64,000 nt of DNA from Tamarix chinensis (taxonomy: Eukaryota; Streptophyta; Magnoliopsida; Caryophyllales; Tamaricaceae). Below the pieces are notes generated by a model. It was given only the letters and a program-made list of their open reading frames with translations, ran no database searches and had not been told where the DNA came from. The stretch's first letter is position 1. The number at the start of each line of letters is the position of its first letter. The stretch spans positions 30,570,032-30,634,031 of the forward strand of contig CM060173.1 of assembly GCA_030549775.1 (NCBI GenBank). Reading direction: 5' to 3'. This document shows, in pieces, positions 11,394 to 22,193 of this stretch. The translations under genes and the position numbers were made by a program.

Positions 11394-12810
11394 AATACTT
11401 GACACATTCCTACCTACAAGCGCACGGGGTAGATTATTAGTGAAGGTCGATCCCCTAAGGATTAGTGAATGGTCACTAAGAAAATGATTGAAATTTGCTA
11501 TGTCTAGACTACGAAATGATAAGAAGTGAGAAATTCTAAGCTAAAATAACTAACTAAGCTAAAAAGAAAGGAAAATAGCACTCAAGTGACTCAAGTAAAT
11601 AGAAAATCTAAGGTTCTGGTTCATCGCCCCCGATCCTCCATGTAATTTAACACCACATCATAAATTGATTCAACAATCATAATCAATCATGCCAACAAGG
11701 ATAGAAAGTATTTTACTTTCTCAAGCCACAAACACCCTATTACATCTCTATGGCCCTAACTATCTCTAGCTTAGGGTCTAATAGAGTGTAATGCCTTAGA
11801 GTCCACAAATTTTCCTCCTTTATTGTTGTAGAAGTCAAATTGATCATCTCTCGACCTATAATTTAATCTCTAATTGTGCTATTAGGTCTAATAGTAGATT
11901 ATCTCTCGATCTCACCGGTATTTCCCACACCAGAAATTGGAACCCGACCAGAGTTCGTCATTCCATTAATTAATCAATAACACAGTGCAAGGATCATGAA
12001 TTGAATAAAAAAAAGGAATGCAAATATTCAACACATTCGGATTGGGGGACACTCCCCTTCACCTTAGCACAAATATCTAGCCAATCAAACTTATAGTAAA
12101 AACATTAAGAATAATAAGAGATTCCACAGATAGATAAAAGAGAAAAGAAAATACCCTTGAAACCCAATTATTCTTACAAGTGTTTAACTTTGTGCACCTA
12201 GATCTCTAGTTTACAAGAAAATTCTTGAGGAATTGGGGAATTGGATGAAGGAGAGAGAAGAGAGAGGGAGTGGAGGCTACTTGATGGAAAATTTAGAATG
12301 AGATTTTAAATACTATGGCCTCTCGAATCCCTAGGGTATTGATAAACATGGGATTTCCGCGTCAGCTTTGACAATACTGAGAATTTTGACCATAACTCTT
12401 TCATCAAAACTTCGATTGAGCTGATTTTGGATGTCTTGGAAAGATATTGAAATTTTCTACAACTTTGATGTTGAAAACTTCTCCAAATTCAGATTTTATC
12501 CTGTTATAAATTATACTTTTTTCATGGTCATATACTTTGAATATGCATTCTTACTTTCATTTTATTCCAGAATTTACATTTTAGCTCTAAATTACTTTTC
12601 GCTTTAACTTTTGCTCCTTTTTTATATTTTCTTCTCCCTTTAAGCTTATTATTTGTTCCATTCTTTATGTTTTTTTTTTGTTCCTTGAGATCTGGCAAAT
12701 TTTCACAACACAAAGGTAGTAACAATAACAAAAAGGGAGAATTCCATCTAAAATTTCAGGTAAAATCTCTTATAAACCTTGGGAATAAGATGCAAAAGTC
12801 CCACTTATCA
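11394..12810 (-). repeat. 5' LTR of the Athila-like element
   Basis: Direct repeat of 2638-4044, bounded on the plus strand by ACTTGACACATTCC next to the PBS and by CCCACTTATCA. It would hold the element's RNA polymerase II promoter on the minus strand, but no reliable TATA box or start can be fixed by eye. Frames at 12528-12900 are shadows without coding character. Confidence 0.9.
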
Positions 12811-13266
12811 TTTACTTGGTACCATTGTACAGTTGGGTTCTATTTTATGGTCCCTTACCTATTCAATGGGAAATATATACCCTACAATAGTTTTTTTTAG
12901 GGTACAACTTGATGGATTTTGGTAGGGGTTGAGAGTTAGGACTATCTGGTGTCCATTTTGGACATATTTTCATCTGGATATCCCTTAGACTCTTATTCCC
13001 CCTTTCGTATTTCTTTCTCTTTTCAATTGTAACTGTTTTTTTTTATCTTTTGTTATCAAAATATTTTAATATTGTAATGAAATATTCATATGCTTCTTAT
13101 CGATTGTTGTTCTTAATTTAAGCAAATAAATGTTTTACCCCTAACACTTAGTGTAATAAAGGTAGAAGAACTAGATTTATACTAAGTATGGCAATAAGAC
13201 CTTATATTTTTAATGGTTTAGATTTCATAATTAACTCTTTTTAAAAAAAAATTCAAGTGTTAAAAA
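12811..13266 (-). repeat. LTR-A fragment, terminal part
   Basis: The run CCCTAACACTTAGTGTAATA near 13140, followed by AAGTATGGCAATAAGACC, matches in order the segment 22050-22110 of the better-preserved LTR-A copy (CCCTAGCACTTGGTACTAG, then AAGTGTGGTGGTGATATCCCC). Sequence at 13245-13266 resembles a mutated LTR-A terminus. It is probably the other end of the copy seen at 1-1238. Confidence 0.4.
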
Positions 13267-14994
13267 TGAGAATCTTACCCAATCTGTCTCCCTAAACCAT
13301 CCTATTGGTCACATAAATTAGATAATCAATTGTGTAATACCTAAATCATGCTTAAAATCTCAATCGAATATTGAGACCATTCTTGCACCTTTACCAAAAT
13401 TATTAAAAGAACTAAAGAGTTCTATATCATGTTACTTCATGCTATAAATTTATGAAAAATAATCTATACATCATATTACACATGCTTATGTTGCTGAAAT
13501 TCTCAAAAATGCCCAAGGTAAGCATGAATCCAAATCATACCCATGTGGTTAATGCATAGAAGAATTCAAGTTAGGATTTTCAACCCATTCTTTAATTTAT
13601 TCAACCCTAGCATGCTCAAAAACATTTTCATCTTTAGTACCAATGTTTTCACACAAACAAAAAACATATACTTTGCTCACTCATACCATTTTCCACAAAA
13701 TAGGAAAGACAAGGGTTTACCTCAAGAAAACTTAGCAAAAACCCGCCAAAAGAGATAAAAAGTCTTTCTCAACCTTAAAATCTAAACCCTTATAATTATT
13801 GAACATGTTAAAAGATAAGATAAAAGTTATTAAACCCCTTAAAATCTCACAAGAATTAAAATGAAACTAGAGATTAGAGAAAAATCAGAAAGAATGAGCC
13901 TCCTCAAGAGAAATAGAGAAGCCAAAAAAAAGAGACAACCCCTCAATTCTTTTCTTAAATATGACTTTATCTTGTTTAAAAAGGAAAAAAGGAGTTATAT
14001 GAAGGATTAGAAGATGGGAAAAGTTGGCGATGGAGAGTATAGAGATCGAATGAGGGTGAAAGAAAATATGGAGAAAAATAGGGAGACTCGGAGGTTGAGG
14101 AAAAAAGGGAGAAAAACAAACATTTGGCTTGTAAATGGTGAAGTGTTCCATTGGAAAATGAATGGTAAGAGGATTTATAATTTGAAACCCTGAACTATAG
14201 CCTAAATTTAGGCCTCTATGTGTATATTTCATAAGTTTAATGTTGACTTTTTCTATTGAGTCCAAATGGTTCTAGTTGGGAATTTTTTGGGTGTTGCATA
14301 AAGGATTTTTAGAAACATAAGAAGGGAAGTAGACAAAAAGGAGAGGGAGAAAATATCATAAGGTCTGCTATGTTTATAGAGGAGTGAATCGTGCATTTTT
14401 TAGATGTATAATGGAGAGAGAAAATAAAGAAAAAGGAGACAAAAAGGATGAATTCATTAAGGTTACTTTTGAAATTCTAAACTTATAAATGTAAATTAGT
14501 AAAACAAGTTAGGAAGGCTCAAATGATTTATAAAATTCATAAACAAACCATACAAAATATAATCACAAAGCTCAAAAATTGTTGGAAGAATATTTGAAGT
14601 AAAAATTGTGGCAAAAAATATTAGCTTTGTCAAACTAGTGAATTGGTAAGTCAAACTAATGAATTAGTTCAATTAGCTTCAAAACTCTATTTTAAGGAGA
14701 AAACTAGCCTAGTGGTAGCCCAAACCAATTGGCTAGTTCCCCTATAAATTTCAAATCAAGCCTATCAAGATCAAACTATAAACATGACTCTAAACTAAGA
14801 TCAAACACACTTATATCGCAATTAAACACTAGATAAAAAGTGGGGTGCAATGTAGGTTTAGAAGGAATTTGTGCCTTTATACCTACAAGTAAGTGGAACA
14901 AAACATTTGGAGGTGGTAGAAACGTGTGATGATAGAGTAGTGCACAAAGAAAGCGACCAAATAATGGTAGATGGGAATAATAATGAAGGAGGTG
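13267..14994. other. Unassigned AT-rich repeat-like region
   Basis: No gene is recognised. The longest frame (minus, 13885-14265) lacks any family motif and overlaps a purine-rich strand. A possible degenerate unit runs from TGTAATACC (13333) to GGGTGTTGCA (14298), resembling LTR-A termini, but it lacks a target duplication. At 14640-14760 there are short AATTGGTTAG/CCAATTGGCTAG-type motifs that recur at 23160-23300 and 24340-24640. Confidence 0.3.
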
Positions 14995-16432
14995 TACTTT
15001 TCTAGAATCTAATCCACAAGTTCATGGAATCAGATTAGTGCTCAAGGTATCATTTCACAAAGGCTAGAGATTGAGTACTAGAACTATGGTCATATTTTAC
15101 TATACTTAGACGACATAGAATTTTTTTTGATGAAAATATTATAAAATAAAGCAATACATTTAGCAAATTAAATGAAAGTACAATATATTCAATCAAATTT
15201 TACTCAAATAGTAAAATGACTAAGGTTTCTATCGAATTTCCCAATTTGAAATATATTAAATAATCCCACAAATTTTTGCCCGATGAATCAATAAGGATCA
15301 CTATTGTTACATTTTCTCAAGTAGCAACAACCTACCATCAACTATAAACCTGACTATATCTAGCTCATATTTATTCAATTAAGATGGCAATGAACTCAAT
15401 TATTCAGCATTTTTGTTGTAGAGATTCAATTAACATCTCTTGACATGTTAATCTGATTCTCTAATTACACCATGTGGATTTACTACCGTTTTATATCTTG
15501 ATATCAAAAACATTTATTTATATCACATATTAATAAAGTTTTTGAGTATGAAATTCAAACAACAATTCAATTTGCATAAACACAAATTCAAATAAGAACA
15601 ATCATAAGAATATTCAACATATTGGGATTAGGATTCTCCCTTCACCTTAGCACAAGAAAATTAGCTAATGATTTGATTGATGATCATGATCACAAAATAA
15701 AATATATTCATCATACTCAAAAGATATATAAGATGATATATAGAAAATAATAAACAAACCTTGAAACTATAGTTTGAACAAACTCTAATAAACTACCATT
15801 GATTTAAAATTATGAAATAAAATGATGGGATTAATGAATAATGGAAACAAGGGAGGGATTGTAGGGATGAATGAAGAAGATGATAATTTTTAGCTCTCTT
15901 AGAAAAGAATAACAAAAAGATAATCCCTAATCATTTGTTAAAACATTAGAGTAACTGCTAGAATATGCATTACTATAAATAACATTGTTTTATTAAACTA
16001 CATGAGAAGCCCATGTTTGTCTCATTTTTTTCATTATAGTGTTGCTAGGAATGTCACAACCATGTTAAATTACATGGGTTGGTTGTGTTTCTCTCTACTG
16101 AGCTAGTCCTTAACAACTTTGATAACGTTTAGCATTTCACCCATAGAGCTGATTTTGGATGTGTTGGAAAGCTAACACAAAGATATTTAACTTTTACGCC
16201 TATCACTTATCCAAAATCATTCTTGCTCCATTTTTAGGACAATTCTTGGTTCATTTTCCACTCCACATGCTTTATTTTTTCTCCATTTGATCTCATTTAT
16301 TTCCAAATACCTGCAAAATTAATTAAGATATGTAAATAAGAAATCATAGACCAAGACATGCACTAGATTTTAAAACTTTACTACATATAAGAAGCAATCA
16401 TAACCTGAATTGGTATCATAATTCATAATTCA
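14995..16432 (-). repeat. Diverged Athila-type LTR with PPT remnant
   Basis: Key landmarks of the LTR at 11394 recur in order: CACAAGTTCATGGAATCAGA then AGTGCTCAAGGTATCATTTC (15010-15050), and ATTGGGATTAGGATTCTCCC with TTCACCTTAGCACAA (15620-15655). It ends ...TAATTCA at 16432. Directly after comes ACTCCCCT, which on the minus strand is a shortened polypurine tract like that at 4045. About 90 bases of internal sequence follow before the next element interrupts. It is therefore the 3' LTR of another minus-strand Athila-type element. Confidence 0.6.
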
Positions 16433-16523
16433 ACTCCCCTATGCATGATATGTAGCTTGTCCTAATGTGTAAGATAATGGAAGAATTATCCTTCACAATG
16501 CAAGATCTTTTTTCTTATGTTAT

Positions 16524-17248
16524 TGAAGAAGAATTTCAATAAAAGTGGAAAGGAATTCAATGTTGTGAATGTCTTCAACTCAAACACATGATTGGAAGTT
16601 GTTGATCTTCACCAAGATCAAAAAATTTCTAAAGAGAAAACACTAATTTCTATATAGAACACTACCTAAAATCTCTCAAGATAAACTCACTTGAAGAGGA
16701 AGGAAGGAAATTAAAAGCTAACCAAGAGTTTAGCCTCAATTTCTTATTCATTCTTATTCCACCATTTCACTAAATGTACAAGTATATATATACACATATG
16801 AGGCTGAGCTTAACCTTCATTAATCAAGCCCAAACCAACCAGTCTAATTAATAAAAAAAATTAAACTAACATATGTCCATATGGTATATGTAATGATTAT
16901 AATTTGCAATGAATAGACATTAAAAAGTATACATAAAATATCAAAGCTACATAAAACCTAATCATGGTAATACATGGAATAATCAAGTAATAAAGCTTCA
17001 TGTCTTATAACTTTATCTTCTATGCAACTTTGTACTCCTTGAATTGTCATTATCTTGCACACTAGATCTCATTTGTGAAGTCTTCTTATTGCAAACATAT
17101 ATAATACCTACAAGAATCACTTGACGAAACATTATTAGGGTTATTATAAAGGCATTCAAGATTTTCAAAAATAATTGGTACCATCTCCAAATATGCTAGC
17201 TCTTGACCTTCGAAATCAGAAGAATGACATGGATATACTCCTACATCA
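16524..17248 (-). repeat. 3' LTR, LTR-B family
   Basis: It shares with 18967-19702 long blocks such as AACTCACTTGAAGAGGAAGG (near 16684), CTAACCAAGAGTTTAGCCTC and CTAGCTCTTGACCTTC, and ends CTCCTACATCA. The same CTCCTACATCA terminus is found at 36669 in a third copy, which supports the boundary. Confidence 0.75.
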
Positions 17249-17262
17249 TTCTCCCCTTTTAA
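17249..17262 (-). other. Polypurine tract, LTR-B element
   Basis: The plus strand reads TTCTCCCCTTTTAA, giving a purine run AAAAGGGGAGAA on the minus strand immediately before the 3' LTR. Position and composition fit a plus-strand priming site. Confidence 0.65.
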
Positions 17263-17299
17263 AGAAGAAATTTTCCTCTAATTAAAATCACTATAATAA

Positions 17300-18216
17300 G
17301 AAGATAAATCACCAACGTTGAAATACCTAGAAACTCCTCCACAAGATTCGGGTAATTCTAATTCATAAGCACTGTTTTTAAATTTTCTTAAGATTTTAAA
17401 TGGTCCATCTAATCTTGGTATTAGTTTATTTTCCCTTATTTAGAAATCTATTTTTTCATAAATGTAACCATTTGTCAGTAATTATATTTTTATTCACTTG
17501 GTTTGTTATTTAGCATCAGATTTCTCAATGTTGTTCTTAATTTACTTGTGAAGTTTCTTAAAGAATTTAATTCTTTCTTTAGCATCATATTTATTAATAT
17601 CATCTTTCTTTAATGACAACATATCAATAGACAAATAAGAATTAACTCCATAGACAACTTCAAATGGACTCAATTGAGTGGTACTAGAACACCTCCTATT
17701 ATATGCGAATTTAGCATGTGCAAGTTTTATATACCAATCTTTTGTACTCTTATTAACTAATCCTCATAGTAAAGTTCCTAAGGTTCTATTATTCACTTTG
17801 GTTTGACCATCTGTTGAAGGATGATGAGATGTGTTAAACAATAACTTAGTACCTAACATATTCCAAAGTGTTTTCCAAAAGTAACTTAATAATTTCACAT
17901 CTCTATCTGATACTAGAATTTTGGGAATGCCATATAACCATATTATTTCCTTGAAATATACATATTCCATATGTGTTGCATCATCCATTGTATTACAAGT
18001 AATAAAATGTTCCATTTTAGAAATTCTATCTACCACTAGCATAATAGAATCTTTTCTCATTTGTGTCCTTGGTAACCATAAGATAAAGTTCATACTAACC
18101 CCCTCCCATGGCTGACTAGGAAAAGGCAAATGAGTATACAAGACTATATAGAATAAACTCTTACTCTTATAACAAGTCACACATCTACCAATAATATCTT
18201 GTACCAATTTTATCAT
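17300..18216 (-). pseudogene. Integrase of the LTR-B gypsy element, catalytically dead
   Basis: The main open part (17764-18216) reads RCVTCYKSKS, then PWEGVSMNFILWLPRTQ, MLVVDRISKMEHF, ILVSDRDVKLLSYFWKTLW and HHPSTDGQTKVNNRTLG. These are the zinc finger end and DDE core of a Ty3/gypsy integrase. Of the triad only the second Asp (SDRD) remains. The first is Asn (codon 18088-18090) and the Glu is Lys (codon 17797-17799); both changes are G-to-A on the coding strand. The C-terminal region continues in-frame with several stops to about 17300 (SPFEVVYG, IPRLDGPFKILRKF, FNVGDLSSYYSDF). No chromodomain was recognised downstream. Confidence 0.85.
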
Positions 18217-18449
18217 TTGTGGTCAATAGAAATGCTCTTATAATATTTCCATAGTCTCATGAACACTAAAATAACCAGCTATACCTCCCTCATGTACTTC
18301 CTTAACAAGTAAATAACGTACAATAGAACAAAGTATACACAACTTATTAAGTTTGAAAAGAAAGTGATCTTGAAGCACATAATTACCATAACTATGATTT
18401 TCTTACATTCATCAAAAATTTCAAAAAAATCTTCATCTTTTGCATATAA

Positions 18450-18966
18450 TTATTTTAACATCTCAAAACCTAATAATTGAGCATCCAACATGACAAATAT
18501 CATAGATCTCCTCAATAATGCATCTGCTACTACGTTTTCTCTACCATCAAAATGTTTGATAGAAAACATGAAGGGTTGTAAGAAACTAACCCAGTTTACA
18601 TACCTAGTACTACTTTTATTTTGCTTATGCAAACATTTTATAATTTCATGATCTGAATGCAAAAAAATGGCTTAGGTCTCAAATAATGACTCCATGTTTC
18701 TAAGATTCTTATGATGTCATAGAATTCCTTATCATATGTTGAATAATTCATTTTATCACCATTTAATTTTTCACTAAAAAGTGCAATGGACATTTTTTCT
18801 TGTGAGAGTACACCTTATATCCCTACCCCCACTAGTATCACATGTAACTTCAAAAAATTTATCAAAGTTAGGCAAAGAAAATACATAGCTTGTTCTACAA
18901 AGTGTCAAAGGCTTTAGTGGCATCTTCTCCCAACTTGAATTTAACTTTATTCATAAGATGTGTAAT
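18450..18966 (-). pseudogene. RNase H remnant of the LTR-B gypsy element
   Basis: The frame 18450-18662 reads [14 protein letters not shown], then YVNWVSFLQPFMFSIKHF and NVVADALLRRS, the C-terminal half of Ty3/gypsy RNase H. Upstream to 18960 the other half is readable in pieces ([36 protein letters not shown]) with stops and frameshifts. It would degrade the RNA strand during reverse transcription. RT itself is missing: the right LTR begins directly beyond 18966. Confidence 0.75.
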
Positions 18967-19702
18967 TGACTATTGAATATTGATCAAAAGGGAAAGGAAT
19001 TCAAATTTGTGAACGTCTTCAACGCAAACACACGATTGGAAGTTTTTTATCTTCACCAATATCAAAAGATTTATAAAGAGAAAACACCAATTTCTCTTTA
19101 TAACATTACCTAAACTCTCTCTAGATAAACTCACTTGAAAAAGAAGGAAGGAAGATCAAAGCTAACCAAGAGTTTTGGCTCAATTTCTTATTCATTCTCA
19201 TTCCACCATTTCACTAAATGTACAAATACATATATACACACAAACACATATAAGGCTGAGCTTAACCTTCATTAATCAAGCCCAAACCAACCAACCAACC
19301 TAATTAATAACAATTTAAACTAACATAAGTCCATATAGTATATATAATAATTTACAATTATAGTGACAAGACATTATAAAGTATACATAAAATATCAAAG
19401 TTACATAAAACCTAATCATGGTAATAAATTGAATAATCAAGTAATCAAGCTTCATGTCTTGTAGTTTTATCTTCCATAAAACTTTGTAATCCTTGCACTA
19501 GCATTTTCTTACATAGTAGATCTCCTTGGTGAATTCTTCTTCTTGCAAACATATATAATACCTGTAAGAATCACTTAATGAAACATTATTAGGGTTATTA
19601 TAAAGGTGTTCAAGATTTCTAAGAATAATTAATACCATCACCAGATAAGCTAGCTCTTGACCTTCAATATAAGAAGAATAAGATGGATATGCTCCTACAT
19701 TA
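18967..19702 (-). repeat. 5' LTR, LTR-B family
   Basis: Partner of 16524-17248, with the same internal blocks and a CTCCTACATTA end (CA mutated to TA). On the minus strand it should be followed by a Met-tRNA primer-binding site, as at 29655 and 35911, but here RNase H sequence follows directly. Confidence 0.75.
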
Positions 19703-19751
19703 TTTCCTCGAGCAATATAGCATAAGACTACCCTGTAAGGGAAGTTATATA

Positions 19752-21249
19752 TGAAATACCCCAAAACCCTAATTTTGAGAATTATGGCTAATTAAGGATT
19801 TATTAGAAAAATTATTTTAAATATATTATTTTATTAAAATAAGAGGGATTAATTAGGGTAAAATCAATAGAAAATTTATAAATAATTTAATTGGAGAATA
19901 TTAGGGTGTTTTGCTAATTAAAATGGAATTTAGGAAAAATCTTTTAAAAGTCCTAAATTAGCCTAAAAGGGAATTCAATTATTATTTTATTAAAATATTA
20001 TTTTTTTTAAATATCCCAAAATACCAAAATATTTTAAATACCCCAACTCACCTATTTTTCTTTTTCCCTTTTTCCTTTTTCCCCTCTTTTCTTTCTTTCC
20101 TTTTCTTTTCTCCTTTTTTCCCTTCTTTCTTCTTTTCTTTTTTCCTTCCCTCCCCCAACCTAGGCCAGCCCAGCCCTGCAGCCCAATTCTACCTCCCTTC
20201 CTCCTACGCGGCCTAGGCCCATGCCGCACTCCCTTCTCCCCCCCCAGACGTTCCAGTCTCCCCCTCCCTTTCTTTCTTTTCATGAACCGTCGGTCCACCA
20301 CACCCTTGCTTCTTCCTTCCCCCCTGATGCCAACCACCTCACTTCCCAGCGCAGGCACGCGGCCTCTACACCACTGCACGCCTGTCTGTCGCCCCTAACC
20401 TCTTCCCTGACACTCCCTCTCTCTCCTCTGCCCAATCACAACCTCTCTCTCTCCTTTCCTTTTTCCCTTCTCGAGCAGCCGACTTACAAATTTCGTAGGC
20501 CTTCTCCAGCCATTAGGCCACCGAACGGTGACCTACCCGCCTGCCACAAACCCTTCCTCTTCCCCCTTATCCTTAGCATTAAATACTCCTCATCCACCCC
20601 TCATTCAAGCTTTTTCTCCCAACCTAGAAACTCTCCTTTTATGTCGCCACCGTCTGTTTCGCCGCCCGCTGCTCCGTCGTCATCCAGCGCCGCCGCCCAA
20701 GCCACCACTTAAACCACTCCCTACATCACTCTCCACCTAACAACACCCTCCACCACCCTCAATTTTCCCTGCATGAGCCATCCCGACCATGTAAATTCCC
20801 GTTCCCAATCAACCACACCTCAGCCACCACCGCCCTTGCGTCGCCATCCACCGCCACTCCCGCCACAACCACCACCCCTTATACCCTCCAAAATTACCTG
20901 CAGACCTTCTCCTACCTTTACCTACCCTCCTTTTCCCCTTCCTCCCTCTCCTCTTCCCTTCCTCCCTCTCCACAACCCTCGGCCACCACAACACTGCCAC
21001 CTTTGGTTGTGCCACCGCCACCATTCCAACCCTCTCAACCTAGGTAACCTCCACCACCTCAAATACCCCTCTCATTCCCCCACTCCTAACCTAAATGCTC
21101 AAATTTTCCCCTTCTCTCCCTCTTTCCCTGCCGCTGCAGTGCACCGCCACCGATGTCGCCGGTCACCACCACCCCTAGGTGGTACCCTGACCCTTCCCAA
21201 ACCCTAAGTCCTATTTATGCAAACCTTATTCTTTTTATTTGTATTATAT

Positions 21250-21302
<53 letters not shown>

Positions 21303-22193
21303 CTATTATTGTAAAAATATTCAAACCCTTATATTATCATTATTTCAAATATTATTATTATTATTATTATCCTTAGCAATATTAGTATTTTGTTAGTATT
21401 ACTATTATTATATTATTATTTTTATCCCTAACCCTATTATTAGTCTTAGCCTTAAAAATACTAGGGTTTCTATTACTATGAGTATTAGTATTACTATTAT
21501 TAATATCACTATTTTACTACAACTAGTATTAGTACTATTACTATTAATATCACTATTTTTGCTATAACTAGTGTTAGTACTATTATTAGAAGAAATAAAG
21601 TCATTAGATTTAATAATATAAATATGGCTATAAATATTAACACAAATCAATTTTGAAGAGTAATACTCAAGTAGGCTCACTTGAGAATTAAAAAACCCTA
21701 TTTTTCACTTGTAGTGTTTCTTTTAATAATTGTAACCCTAATATGAGAATAAAGTTAGAAATAACAAGTATTTTTGGTAGGAGGGAAATTAATCCTTAGT
21801 TTTTCCCATAGTTTTAAAAACTGGACCGGTCATCGAACCGGTCTCTTTATTTTGTATTGGTTTACTCAGCCTTGGTTTCTTTTATCACAATGTAACCTTT
21901 ATTCCTATTGAGGTATTTTAATCATGTACTTTGGGTTGTAAACTCTTTTCCGTATACTTTGATTTCCTTATTATGAACTTTCTAGTTCTGATATGAATTC
22001 TCGTTTTAAGTATTGACTCGTGTTTGATGATAATATTCTTTGGCCCTAGCACTTGGTACTAGAACGATAGGAGTAAACTGGTCTGGTACTAAGTGTGGTG
22101 GTGATATCCCCAAAATTTATAGTTTGTTATTTCGCTTCCACTAATTCTTTAATAAAATTAATTTTTTTAGTAGTGAATTTTGGGGGTGTTATA
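19752..22193 (-). mobile_element. LTR-A copy (probable solo LTR, 2.4 kb)
   Basis: On the plus strand it runs from TGAAATACCCCAAAACCCTA to GAATTTTGGGGGTGTTATA. Reversed, the start matches the LTR-A copies at 38417 and 47293 over more than 100 bases (TACTACTAAAAAA, then CACTACTTAGTACCA-like text and AGTACCAAGTGCTAGGGCC). Flanks are ATATA and ATATG, an imperfect 5-bp duplication. The middle (20040-21200) is a pyrimidine-rich block whose Pro/Ser-rich open frames are composition artefacts. No coding domain or PBS is present. Confidence 0.55.
21253..21303. repeat. (AAT)n/(ATT)n palindromic microsatellite
   Basis: A run of AAT triplets switches directly to ATT triplets, giving an almost perfect inverted repeat that could fold as a hairpin. 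It lies inside the LTR-A copy; AAT runs recur at similar positions in other LTR-A copies (34263, 35335, 50312). Confidence 0.9.

Larger units (their letters stand above)
2638..12810 (-). mobile_element. Near-complete, defective Athila-like Ty3/gypsy retrotransposon
   Basis: On the minus strand the order is 5' LTR (11394-12810), tRNA-Asp primer-binding site, gag, protease, reverse transcriptase, RNase H, integrase, a long non-coding 3' region, polypurine tract and 3' LTR (2638-4044). The gag-PR-RT-RH-IN order is that of Ty3/gypsy, and the tRNA-Asp primer plus the gag and integrase motifs point to the Athila lineage. The two LTRs align along their whole length and are nearly identical in the centre (about 3 differences in 188 bases), with more differences near their plus-strand starts. 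No clear target duplication was found. Every coding part has stops, frameshifts or lost catalytic residues, so this copy is not autonomous. Confidence 0.9.
16524..19702 (-). mobile_element. Truncated Ty3/gypsy element (LTR-B family), two LTRs
   Basis: Two similar direct repeats (16524-17248 and 18967-19702) flank 1.7 kb of minus-strand pol sequence. A polypurine run lies next to the left LTR, so the left LTR is the 3' one. The right LTR abuts RNase H with no primer-binding site, gag, protease or RT between, so a large internal deletion has occurred. The pol motifs are chromovirus-like. Target duplications are not evident (GTTAT against TTTCC), so the outer edges are uncertain by a few bases. 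Confidence 0.75.

Noticed and set aside
13885..14265. 126-residue minus-strand frame
   Set aside because: Composition follows a purine-rich strand; no domain, and sited in unassigned repeat-like sequence.
20221..21207. Long Pro/Ser/His-rich open frames (163 and 144 residues)
   Set aside because: They lie in the pyrimidine-rich block of an LTR-A copy. Several frames are open at once, there is no domain, and the equivalent blocks in other copies do not keep the same protein.
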